Made by a program: the position numbers and the translations under genes. From Lepidurus packardi (lineage: Eukaryota > Arthropoda > Branchiopoda > Notostraca > Triopsidae), in NCBI GenBank assembly GCA_023053545.1, contig JAKZAN010000136.1, forward strand, positions 1 through 64,000: a stretch of DNA of 64,000 bases, written 5' to 3'. The notes under the pieces were generated by a model. The model ran no database searches, was not told the DNA's origin, and saw only the letters and a list, made by a program, of their open reading frames with translations. This document shows, piece after piece, positions 34,210 to 45,273 of this stretch; within the stretch, counting starts at the first letter, position 1, and every line of letters starts with the position of its first letter.

Positions 34210-37200
34210 TCAGAACTTGTTGGACTTGCGAGACGATGAGTCGTCCACCACGATGAACTTGTGGAGGGACATCCTCTTCTTGGCTTCGTTGAACTCGAGC
34301 CTCTTGCGCGTATCCTTCGACATCATCTCGAATAGTGTGTTCTTGTAGATAGGGTTCAACTTGGGACTCCTCACGCGATACTCAACTAAACACAGTCATT
34401 CATATGGTCAAAATTTCGATTTGTTTGGTACCTAAGGGTGACAGCACATCCTCTCCACTGCTGAAGTAGGGTTCGCCATGAACCAGTTCATCCAAGATTG
34501 CTCCGATATTGAATACACAAGACTTCTCGCTAAACGATTCCCTGCGAATCACTTCCGGCGCCAAATACATGTGCACCGAAGCATTCTCCACGTCCACAGG
34601 TTGACCAAGTTACACCCTCAGATCAGCTGGATGATCAGCTTTGAAATTCAGTACCATAATGTTCGATGGAATATAGAACAACAACCTTCCTTGTACACAA
34701 TTCGCTTGTACTTCGTCTATAACCTTAGTCATGAGGTGTGAGATGAAGGCCTCCGAGGGCTTCAGAGCCACCAGCTATTTCAGACTCATGTTTCTGCCTG
34801 CAGTTGTAGGAGTCGTCACATGCGAAGAAGTGCCTTTGATAGGAATATTGCTGGTAGGAGAATCGTCTCTAGGTGCGACTTCAACGTTTCGGACAGCTGT
34901 AACGGAGGTTTGGATCTCAGAGCTACTGGATCTCTGTTATCTCTTTCCCTTCATAATTTCTGACTCGAATTCATGACCCGAGAAGGAGCCTGTGATGGAT
35001 TGGCTAATATTGTCGTCATATATCCTGATGTTGGCTTCGGGAGATATATTAAGTCTGGGTTCTGGAGACATTAAGCTAGTTCTGAGGTTGCTAGAAATAG
35101 TATTAGGCGTTGTGGTCTTGCTCTCCAGCATTTTCCTTTTTTCCTCCAGTTAGACTTCCTTTCGACTCAACTCTAGTTTGCTCCTGCTTAGTTCGAGAGA
35201 CGCTTTGGAATACTCAGAATTTATCTCGCTCAGCCTATACTCAAGCATTCTTACTTTTTCTTCAAGGTCAAAGGTCCGTTTTATATCCTCTGAACTTTGC
35301 ACAACAGATGCCGTAGAAACTCTAGCTGCGCGAAGCTCGTCTCGTTCCTGCTGCAGACGCCCAAGTCTTCTTTCGTAGTCTTCTCTCTGGCTCTGAAGCT
35401 GCCGGCCTAACTCGTCTTTCTGCCTGCTGAGATCGTCTTTTTGTCTAGTCAAGTCGGAAGTTGATCTTCGGAGATCTGCTTCCATTTTTCGAAGAGACTA
35501 TTGTTGTCTCCTTGCTTCCTATTCACTCCTAAGCCTAAGTTCACTTGACTTTCGGGCCTCCTCGTCTAGTCTACGAGTAAGCTATTGAATTTTCCTTCCA
35601 TCTTCGTCAGATTTTTGATTTTTATTTGGCTAGGAGAAGGAGTCCCCTTTCCTGGCGATTATGTCATTCAGTTTCTGGATTTCGTCTTGATATCTTTTGG
35701 CTGCCTATTGGTATCTCCTCTCACCTTTCTCAAATTATCTAGTCAACTCGAGGATTTTCTCTTCAGATTTTCTGGTGACATCTCCAAGTTTTCTTCTTTC
35801 ATCCTCAAGCTTTTTAGTCAAATCTGCGGTACTTCTTTTTAGTTAATCACCATTTCCTCCTTGCACAACAGGAGCAACGCTTCGTCTATTAACCTAATTC
35901 TTGAGAGTAGAGTTTTCAGTTCTTAGTATCTGGACCTCAGTCCGTAGGGGGTGTAGCTCAGCTTTTAACGATGAATTCTCGTTGCGTATTGCGATATTAT
36001 GCTACTGCCCTGCAGATGTATCCCTCAGTTGCTGGCGGATTGTGTTTAGTTCTAACTTCAGAGGAGCTAGCTGCCCTTTCAGCGAGTCATTCTCAGTCCT
36101 TAAGGATTTGACTTCTGTGAACATTGTTGACTGCCTGTGAACCTAGCCTGATTTTATGGATAGGACCTAGGATTCGAGAGTTCGAAGCTGCTCCCGAAGC
36201 CGGTGAGTTTAGGCTGTTGATTCACTAGATACCGAGCTTTGATTCACAGTTTCCGATTGCAACACTGATGATAGCGAAAAAAGAAGAGTTGATAGAATAC
36301 CACTGGATTCGGTGTTAGGGTCTCTAGACAGCCTTTCAAGAAGGTTCATAGTATCTTGGAGAGAATTTCTTAAGGTAATGTTGTGTAGATTGAGACCCTG
36401 AATGGCCATTTGCATCTTATAGCTATTGAACTGGGCCTGTTGGAGTTTTACCTTTAGTCCCTCGATAGTGTGGTTAGAATCTTCCAAGATGCCACCCATG
36501 AGTAGGCGTTCCTGCAAGAAGGTGTTGAGCATGAATAGATGCTCCTCGCTGCAGATACCTCCTTCACTAAAGCGTTGGACGACTTCCTGAGTAAATCTAG
36601 CCACTCTAGAATCTAGGTTCGAATTGAGCTCCGTGAAGAAAATACCCTTTATTTCCGGTGTCAAGTTTAGCTGAACCTTGTAATTAGCCTCAATTCTCCT
36701 GAGCTCTGTGATTAGATTTTCGATAATCAAGGAAGTAGCAATCTCACGGTGCACAGTCTACTGCGTCTGAGTAGGCACCACCACTATTTTTTCAACCTCA
36801 ACTATCTTTTCGATCTCTCTGGGAACTTCTATAAGAACAGGGAATTTGCAGAGCCGCTCTAAAAGAACCTGCAACTCCTCGATCATCCTGATCTGCTCCT
36901 TATTTTCATGTGACTTGTAAGAATTAGCCCTCAGATTTGCAAGCTGAGTCTGGAGTCCGCGACCGATGGCAGTGCTGAGAGCAATGTAGTCTCTCGTGTG
37001 CACTTCAACATCCACACCTTTAACGAGGAGCCCAGTTTTATCGACTTCTGTAATATCGTGGATATGTTTGAGTATTTCAACGATCTGTGGCAAAAGAATC
37101 ACCCTCTCGAGTACCTTTTCCCCATAAAGATATTCATGAGTTTGGGTCCTCACCTCTGTTTTCTCCTCAACTATGACTGTCTTTCCAGGAATTTCGACAG

Positions 37201-40200
37201 TCTTAACGACTTCCTGCATAACTGGCACGCTCATCTATATGCTTCGGGGAACTTCTTCTCTGAAGTATTTAACTACTTCTTCTTTGACTTCGTGTAACTC
37301 GGGAATCCGTGTTTCGACATGCACCACTGTCTCTCTACCTTGTACTTTTACTTCCCTAATTTGTTCTTCGATTACTCTTGTCTCTACTATCCTGTCTTGG
37401 TAAATGTTCCTTGCTACCTCAGACGTGACGATATGGTTAACTGGCCGATCGATGACTATCAAGTTATCCTGACGATAAGGAACTCCTCTCTCGACTCTGA
37501 CCTCTACTCCTTGATCTACGATGTGTGTTCTGTCTACAATCTTCTCTACGATGTAGGGTTCGGGTTTTAGAACTTCAATTCTTTCTGTTTGCTTGACGAG
37601 CACCTATTTGATGAGATCGCGATACTCTACGACCCTCTCGATGATATTCCTGACGTCGGTGAAGACTTCAACCTTGACTCGATCGATAGGCACTTCTACA
37701 ACTCTCTCAAACTCTTGGGGTACTGTTTTTGTCTCATATAGGACCACAGATTTGGTCATAATCTGTGGGATTTGGACAACATTCTCTAGGATTTTTCTGA
37801 TTTCCACTCCTTTTTACTGAATGATTTCGATCGGGAATTCATGCCTAATGGGCACAGGGACTTACCGATCCCGCATTTCCACTTCCCTCGTAACCACTAC
37901 TCTTTAGACTATTTTCTCTCGAATCATCGGCACATCCTTCTCTCTTAACACCTCTACAGGAATTCTTCTCTCCACCTCGATTTCTTTGATGATCTCCTTC
38001 TAAATGGTGTGGTAAACCGGTTTCTCCCGATCTATGTATTAGTAGATGATCTTCTCGACAGGTATGAAGACTTCCTGGAGTACCACTTTTTACACTTCTA
38101 CAGTCTTGTAGACGGGTACTTATTTGATGATCTCCACGATTTTGCACACTTCTACTTCTCTTTAGACTAGTTTTTATATGATCTGTGGTACTTGGACAAT
38201 ATTCGTGATCACTCTCGGAACCACTACAATCTTCTCTACTATTTTCTCTATTTCCACCACTCTAGGCACTTAAACCAGCTTCTCTACGATTTTCTCGACC
38301 TCCACTCTCACCTGCTTGATGACTTCTTTCTCTACAATGATTGGTACTGGAACCTCCCGGACGACTTCGAAAGGAACCTCCTCCCTAAAGGGGATGAGCT
38401 TGTCGACTTCGCACCTGATCAGCTTGGGCTCAACCTGTATATATGGCACAGGAATCTAGATAAGGACTGGTTTCTCTTCCCTCAGCCACACGGGAACGGC
38501 TTTCTCAATTTCTAAATCTCTTACCACCAAAACTTCTCTAATAATAGGTTTTTCTACAATTCTCTCGACCTCTACTATGATTTATTCCGTATCGCCCTTG
38601 ACGAATACTGTGATTTCCTCCCGGTAGGGTTGGGGCACTTGTTGCACGATCGCAACCTCCACTCTCACTGGCACTTCCACTAGTCTTTATTCGATATTAG
38701 TTACGACGTGAGTCTTCTCAATAGTCTCGATGACTTCAATAGGCTTTTCAATCGTGTTGGTAATATACTGGGGGATCCTCTCTTTGATATTGACGACGTT
38801 GGGCACCTCGATGAAGTTGTTTATAACCTTATCGACTTCGATGTATCTGATTATCTACACGGGCACTTGCTCCACCACCTTCACTTCTTCAAAGTTAGTG
38901 ATTTATTTGACCACTTCGACGAGTCTTTCTTCGAACCGGGGTACTTCAACTATTTATCTGATCGTCTCTACTGTCTTAAAGCCGACTTGCTGCTCAACGT
39001 CCCTTGGAATCTCTACTATCTTCTATTGGATCACGATCTTCTCCACCTCCTCTATCTTCACTTCAGGTACGAAGACTTCCCTGACGGTTTCAACTTCCTT
39101 CACTCTCTAATCTATGATCAGCCTGTCGCTGAGTACCTCCCTGACGACATCGACCTCGACGACTCTTTCGGATGTGAGGGATACGGGTTTTTCATGAACA
39201 ACAGGGAAGTGGACGGGTTTCTCGATGTATAAAGGAGTCTACTGTTTAATAATGAGAGGCTTTTCGACAACTCTGTCCACTAAGATAGCTGACTCCGTGT
39301 TGACGGCTTGCCCTTGCGTGAGTACTCCCAAATATCTGCCCAGATCTTTCTCCACAATTTTTTCCACTTCTACGATTTTGGGGATCGATCGGAACACTCT
39401 CAATATGTCATCAACGTCGACGATGTCAGCTAGTTCTGCCTTGATTAGTCCGAGAACTGCTTCGTCGATCTGAAGTTCGATGCCATTTCTTTTCTGGAGC
39501 GTGAGTAACTGGTCGAGAAGAGTCCGAAGCATAACTTTCAAATGGAAGATCACCTTGTTGCTCTCCTCCTTGTTGTAGGTGTAGACATTCTCAACACGCA
39601 CGATATCCGTTTTGTACTTTACAACTTCCACGATTCTCTCCAACTACTCCAAAGCGACTGCATCGTCTATGATTTCGAGAGAAATCAACTCCTGGACTTG
39701 GCGACTCAGCTAGTCGAAGAGTGTAGGATATTTTTTCAAGAGCATCCTGAACTGCTTGATGAAGAGGGAAAGCATGCTCTTCGTGCGGGTCTCCATGGTT
39801 TGATAGTATACCTTTTCATTTGCAGAAGATGAGTCAATAGTGATTACGTTGTTGTAAGGATACACTGAGGTTCCCTCTTTCTCGAGTGTTTAGAACACAG
39901 TAAAATCAAACTAATTGTAGATTCGAGGGTGTTTTTCTAGGAGGGAGGTCCGAATGGATTTCTGGATGCTAGCATACGCTGCAAACCTGTTACTTAGATC
40001 TTCGAGTTGGTGTTTGTATAGCTTCGATGAAGAGTAGGTCTCAAATGTATTGCTCAGCTCCAACTCCTTCAGGAATCCTGAAATGACAGTTTCGACTGAT
40101 TGTACTGTCAAGTCCTCCCTTACTGTCTTTTACAGATTCCGGGCCAAGGAACTGATCTGCGACTTTAGCCTCGTTGACACATCCATGGAGGGTCTGCCGC

Positions 40201-40928
40201 TCACCACTCCTCTGATCTTTTGCAGGGCATCGATTTTGTTGTCATATTCGTTCATCAATGGCATCAAGCTTTCACTGACAGTTCTCTCGAGATCTCTCAT
40301 TCTTCGGGGGTCACGAACCACATCGGAAATCTGTTTAAACGCAGACTTCAATACTTCGTTCTCATACTTATATTCTTCCTGCCTCATGAGACCAGCCCTC
40401 AGCTGTCTAATCTCCCCTTCCAGTTCTTTGATGCGTTGTTCATATTGAGCTATCCGGGGCTCATAGTTGTTACTGATAACTAGCTGCTTGTCCAGCTGAC
40501 TCTGAAGATTCCCAACAAGACTATAGTAGTCCATAGGCTTTCCAGTTTCATCGCTAGCCACGAGTCTTCTGCGTGAGAGCCCATCGATTTTAACCTCCAG
40601 GTCATGAAGTCTTTTAACCAGCTGCTAAGAGGAAAGTTCCTTAAGATTGGCTGTGCGGAAATGTCCGAGTTCCTGTTTGACGAGATTGAGGATGATGGAG
40701 TCGGTCTGGGGCTCCTCGAGTTGGGGCTTCTGCGAGGACGTGGGGTATATGCCGGAGAACTCAATGTGATAGGAGTGAGGGTGACTTTGGGAGTGTTGGA
40801 TGTCGTAGTTAATATTGGTGTGGACGAGGCTAGAATTGGGGTAAGAGTGATGGGAGGGAGGATTACTGGAGATCGGTTTGGACTTCGGTAGCCACTTTTT
40901 CCATGACGGGTATGTTTCTCTGCCTCAT
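34210..40928 (-). CDS. Giant alveolin-repeat / coiled-coil / kinase-like fusion protein
   Basis: 2,211 residues from ATG 40928 to TGA 34210-34212, with introns 40830-40866 (37 nt) and 34386-34431 (46 nt) and otherwise one open frame of 6.4 kb. Order: helical/coiled N-terminus (1-470); about 900 residues (about 480-1380) of Val/Glu/Ile/Lys-rich alveolin-type repeats, for example IPKIVEVEKIVEKDL, VEVERIVEKPI, VEVEKIVEKLVQVP, YIVEKIVDRTHIV and REIEKIVEVEKIVVVP; helical segment (1380-1560); long coiled coil (about 1560-1930); Ser/Thr-rich linker; and a degenerate kinase C-lobe at the end (YLAPEVIRRESFSEK, FNIGAILDELVHGEPYF). HRD and DFG are absent. Alveolins build the membrane skeleton under alveolar sacs. 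This fusion is unusual. Confidence 0.88.
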
Positions 40929-41317
40929 GGTGGGTTCTGTGGGGATGCAAAACCTGAATATATAAAGATTGTTTGTATAAAATTGTACGGAAGCCTGCGT
41001 CTGAGTTTCGAATGTCCTAAGAGAGTTAAAAGTTATCACAGCATTATCTCGAATACTGCGATCTCAATTAATTCTGGAACTCGCCAACTTTTAAACGATG
41101 GGTCCAATGTTCTCAACTTTCTCACCCATCAAACTCCGCCGACGCCACATCCTAAACCATCCTCAGCCTATTTCCACCCTTCAACCCCCATGAGCCTACC
41201 ACAGCCTTCAACCAATAAATTAAACTTAACATATTTGACTACGCTGTTGATCCAACACACGATAATCCATAATCAAATACTCTTTATAATAGGTAACAAG
41301 TAAAGCCAACAATAGCA
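40929..41317. promoter_or_regulatory. Divergent promoter region
   Basis: 389 bp separate the ATGs of the giant alveolin-like gene (minus) and the mL46 gene (plus). No ORF of merit lies here. It must contain both promoters and 5' UTRs. I see no defined element. Confidence 0.4.
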
Positions 41318-42323
41318 ATGCTGCTGAGGTACACCCATCGCGTCAACAGACTCACCCAGTCCCTCGCCAACTCCTTTGCCAAGAAGAAGAAGTAGAAGTA
41401 ACCCCAATAAGAGTATGACATGGAACTCGACTCCAAAAAGGAGCTCTCCTAAAAGAGTGACTACCTGACTTAACTATCTAATAGCAAAGATGTGGAAGAG
41501 GAAGGCGAGGTCACTATGGACCCCAAAATGTATCGCCGCTCTTCTCAGCTCTATTAGAAATTCCTCGCTTCCCAGAGCAGGCCGATGTTGACAAAGGACG
41601 GCTACATCTTCAATCTGGGCATGATCCTGTCGCGGCTGCCTATCTTCGTGCCCCATAACCACAACGCCTACAGATACTTTGTTCATCGCCACATCCTTGC
41701 TAAACGAGCAGGGTATCTGAATGTTCTGCCTGAAGAGTTGACAGAGGATTCAGAAGGGTATCCTAACATCGAGTTCGAAAAAACAAACCTTGATAATCTG
41801 ATCACGCACAGGCATGAGAAGGCGATTTATGCTGAGGGCTCCAAATACTGGAAACTTGTAGATCCCAACACTCGCAACCCTAATAGTATCCAGAATTATC
41901 CCTGCGAGCAGGTCTTCTTCGTCGTCAAGAATATTGCAGGCTAATGGGTAACTCATATCTTCCTCTTATGATCTTCCCCACTTTTCATAAATGCAGGAAT
42001 TCCCTACACGCGCTGTTCTAGAAAAAGAGTCCTTTGACGACAGTCGAAAGGCCTTTGCCGAGGATGCTTTGGGCAATAAGAGCAACATTTTGTGGTGGCA
42101 ATCGGTGATGCCTTCGTTGGTGATAAAAAAAGAAGACCTTAATCTTCAGCGAGGCAAGGGCCACAAGACTTTCTTTTACAAGGTGCATCATATTTCGGGG
42201 AGGTCAATTTAGAGTAGCTCAGCCTGGAAGGAGCACGCATGGGTGCCGAAAGCCTTGCTTGGCGACTACTTCACTCCGAGCTACTTCGAGCAAGTGATTC
42301 GTAGTGCTCCTTCGCTGATCTGA
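41318..42323 (+). CDS. MRPL46: Mitochondrial large-subunit ribosomal protein mL46
   Basis: 318 residues, one 49-nt intron at 41948-41996. The N-terminus (MLLRYTHRVNRLTQSLANSF) is an amphipathic basic presequence. The C-terminal half follows mL46: an FFVVKN strand then GQWEFPTRAVLEKESF (the Nudix-fold WxxP region, assembled across the intron), FFYKVHHISGRS and the closing WVPKALLGDYFTPSYFEQV, comparable to the WVxKxELxDYLxPxY signature. It is a structural component of the mitoribosome central protuberance. The N-terminal region has a ciliate-like Lys/Gln-rich insertion. Confidence 0.8.
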
Positions 42324-42471
42324 ACAGCATTTAAACAGCATCTTCTCTGCTTATATAATTCTGCTTGTTCTCTTCCCGCCTTCTACCCAACTGACTAGAT
42401 AGATCAAGTCAATATAATTGTATACTTAATTAGAAATGCGGCAAGAATCATGCCTAAAACCTTGCTCTTCC

Positions 42472-43527
42472 TCACTAGTACGTGCTGTAGACTGTAGAAC
42501 GCCGGACCTCGCATTCGCCCAAATACCGGTCTGTAGAAATCCTGGCTACCTCCTTGCTTTTCATCTTCTGCAGACTGGCCCTCTAATTTTTTTCCTCCAA
42601 ATCTCTGACCTCTTGCTCTTTACGCATCAACTCCTCCTCTTTCTTCTTCAATATCAACTAATTTTCCTCTAATCTTTTCTGCTTAATACGCCTGGTCACC
42701 TGCGGGATGTTAATCAGATCCTCAATGTTCGGCCGATCCTTCGGGTTCTTGGCTAAACACCATTTTACCACTCGGTTGAATTCTTTCGAGTATTGTTGTG
42801 GAAGGGGTTGAACGTCCCCCGCCTTTACGTTCAAAGCCATCTGGAACTAATTTTCAGCCCCAAATGGTTGTCTGAGCGAAGCCATCTGATATAAGAGACA
42901 GCCACAAGCCCAGATATCAGTCTTCTCAGTGAATACTCCCTCGTTCAGCTGTTCGGGAGAGAAGTAGTAGGTCCGGTCGATCTGAGTGTAGGCTAGCTGT
43001 TCTTGAGCATCGAGTCTTCGCGCAAGTCCAAAGTCCCCGAGCTTGACGTTGTGCAGTGCGTCGAGGAAGATATTTGCAGGCTTAATGTCTCTGTGAAGGA
43101 TGACTCCTTATTTCCGACGGTGGATCTCATATACAGCAAGCAGAAGCTGGGTGAATGTGCGCCAGATCGACTCCTCGGGGATATACTTCTTCTCTTGCGC
43201 CCGCTGTTTGAGGAAGGAATCAAGATCCCCTCCCTCGCAATACTCCATCACAACGTAGAGGTCCATGCTGGTCTTGTCAATCATGAATTCATGGTAGCGG
43301 ACGATGTTATCATTTTTGAGTTCTTTGAGGATGTTGACCTCTTCGACCAGCTGATGCTTTTCTTTCTGGTCCATGCGGGAGAAATCAATTTTTTTACAGA
43401 CGAATAGGCGATCGTCTTCTTTCCTTTTAACTAGGTGTACTTCGCTGCGGGGCCCGACGCCGATCCTTTGTTATATGGTATACTTTTGGTTGAGTATTTT
43501 GGAGGTGGTGGCGGAGTGGTGGCTCAT
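42472..43527 (-). CDS. NEK: NEK/NIMA-related Ser/Thr kinase
   Basis: 351 residues in one exon. The kinase domain has YTIQQRIGVGPRSEVHLVKR (the last glycine of the loop is replaced), FVCKKIDFS (lysine), EVNILKELKNDNIVRYHEF, VMEYCEGGDLDSFL, LHRDIKPANIFL, VKLGDFGLARRL, TYYFSPEQL and TDIWACGCLLYQMASLRQPF, all typical of NEKs. A C-terminal coiled coil (QLILKKKEEELMRKEQEV) follows as in NEK2. Ciliates have many NEKs controlling cilia length and the cell cycle. ATG 43527, TGA 42472-42474. Confidence 0.92.
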
Positions 43528-44004
43528 GGGATTCAGTTTCAATGCTATTTGAGATTGAGGGATTATAACGAACAATGTCCAACGATAAGGCCCAATTATG
43601 GCAAGAGGCAGTTTTCAGCATTGAATCCGAATTAAGAATATCCTATTGATCTTCTTAAGCTTGTCCCATTTAAAATTCAAAAACCATACACTCTAGATCC
43701 ATACAACAAACAAGTAGATTCTTCATGCCTCCATTCATGCCCCCTTTAGCCCATCCCAAATTAATAATCCCATCCCTATGCTAATCCGATGTCTTCACCC
43801 CCCATACAGTGCTCACCCAGGGAGATCAGAAGGTGGGGCAGGAGACGACGCAGTTAGCTTGGGAACCGAATTCTGGTCAGAAGGGTGCTGGAATTCAGAT
43901 TAGGGTTTGACTGGAGATGGAGTTATGTTTTAGGTTAGAGAATAGTATCCTAAATGGTATAATATTTAAATTGTGGATTCCTCTGATTTTGTGTTGCTCC
44001 CTAC
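43528..44004. other. Divergent intergenic region
   Basis: 477 bp between the NEK (minus) and CXC-protein (plus) genes. Low-complexity AT/CT-rich, no convincing gene on either strand. It holds both promoters. Confidence 0.4.
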
Positions 44005-44802
44005 ATGCTGGGATATCGAGATAGATCGTCTTTGAACTATTATAATGGTGCCTCTTTTCAAGCCCCAGCCATTTGTAATCATTATCAATATCAAACAATA
44101 CCCTTCCCATCACTTTCCTTCCCAATTCCTTCCTCAAATACCCTCCACCCAATGCTTAAACCTGTACCAATCTCTAGAAAGCTCACTCGAGTCAACTCAA
44201 ACCTTTCCCTCTCTGAATTCCCAGCCGCCCCACTTCCCCTTCCTGAACTTATGGAAGTCGACTGGGATTCTTCCCACCACGAACCAGACCTTTTCGAAAC
44301 CCTTATCCACGACACTTCTGATACCAGCTGTAATACCCACCACGAACCGACACCCTGCGCGCACCCGCCGGCAGCCCCGTGCCAGAGCCTTTCTGCGCAT
44401 CCACATAAGGCGGGTAATATAGGATGCAAGTGTTCGAAGATTGGGTGTCTGAAACTATACTGTGAATGCTTCGCAAGGGGTGCCACATGTACAGCAGAGT
44501 GTATTTGCTCGGGATGCCAGAACTGTGCTGGGAATGAGAAACGGATCCTATTGGCGCAGCAGATGGCCAACTTCCGGAAGCCAGGGTTCTTTGCTGGAGT
44601 GAGTGCATTCGTGCCTGGGAAGAAATGCACATGCAAGAAGAGCCATTGCAAGAAGAACTACTGTGAGTGCCATAGCGCAGGGCTGAAGTGTGGCCCTCGA
44701 TGCTAGTGCACTGACTGCCATAACATGGAGGTGCCGCATCACGACTCTGACTTTCAGGGAGAAAGCAGGGAGTACATGATGGAGATCGAAGTTGAGGGCT
44801 GA
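44005..44802 (+). CDS. Tesmin/TSO1-type CXC-domain protein (LIN54-like)
   Basis: 265 residues in one exon, ending at TGA 44800-44802. The C-terminal half holds the paired Cys-rich CXC motifs: GCKCSKIGCLKLYCECFARG with CTAECICSGCQNC, then the linker and KKCTCKKSHCKKNYCECHS with CGPRCQCTDC. The last Gln is a TAG codon between the final cysteines, so the second CXC is complete only with the ciliate code. CXC proteins bind CHR-type DNA elements and belong to DREAM/MuvB complexes that control cell-cycle genes. The N-terminal half is Pro/Ser/His-rich. The start could also be ATG 44152. Confidence 0.9.
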
Positions 44803-45273
44803 GGCCAGAGGGCCGTAATCTACATATTTACAGACCTGCATAGTTTGTTTTAATTCCTGGTGTTTTTGATGTGTTCGATTTAGCATCCCTTACACGCTCT
44901 TTTAGTAGATCACTATACTCTACAGAAGAAGTGCATACTCCACTTATTTTCTTCTCTCGATCCCTAATTTTATGAGAATAGCGTGGATTTGGTGAGAGAG
45001 AAAGGCATCCCAGTCTGTTGGGGCGTTGAGGGTAGGCGAGCCATTTGGAGACTGAAGAGGCTGACTCCCTCATTGAGCAAGTATCGTAGTTATCCGAGCA
45101 CAGGCGAACCTTCTCTATCGATGGAATATAGAATGTGATATTAATATCAGATTAGAGATGCTGGCGAACTTTTCACATTACAGATTCGTCTTCTCGGATT
45201 ATTCTCTCTTCTCTTTGCATAAACTAAGAAAACCAAAGCTTACGATCTAATTCTAATTGGTGCCAGCTAGCCG
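44803..45273. other. Intergenic, no confident gene
   Basis: 471 bp between two plus-strand genes. The minus strand has open frames running through here into the antisense of the CXC gene, but they look like shadows. Presumably the promoter of the giant ORF. Confidence 0.4.

Noticed and set aside
37998-39232. Plus-strand ORFs rich in Asp, Phe, Tyr and Leu (e.g. 38708-39232)
   Set aside because: They are antisense shadows of the alveolin-type repeat region. Reverse-complemented Val/Glu/Lys/Ile codons give Asp/Leu/Phe/Tyr-rich frames.
44091-44651. Minus-strand ORF of 186 codons opposite the CXC protein
   Set aside because: Shadow of the Cys-rich plus-strand gene. The CXC motifs are unambiguous on the plus strand.
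44828-45073. Minus-strand ORF upstream of the giant gene
   Set aside because: It runs without a stop into the antisense of the CXC gene, and no splice model gives a sensible protein.
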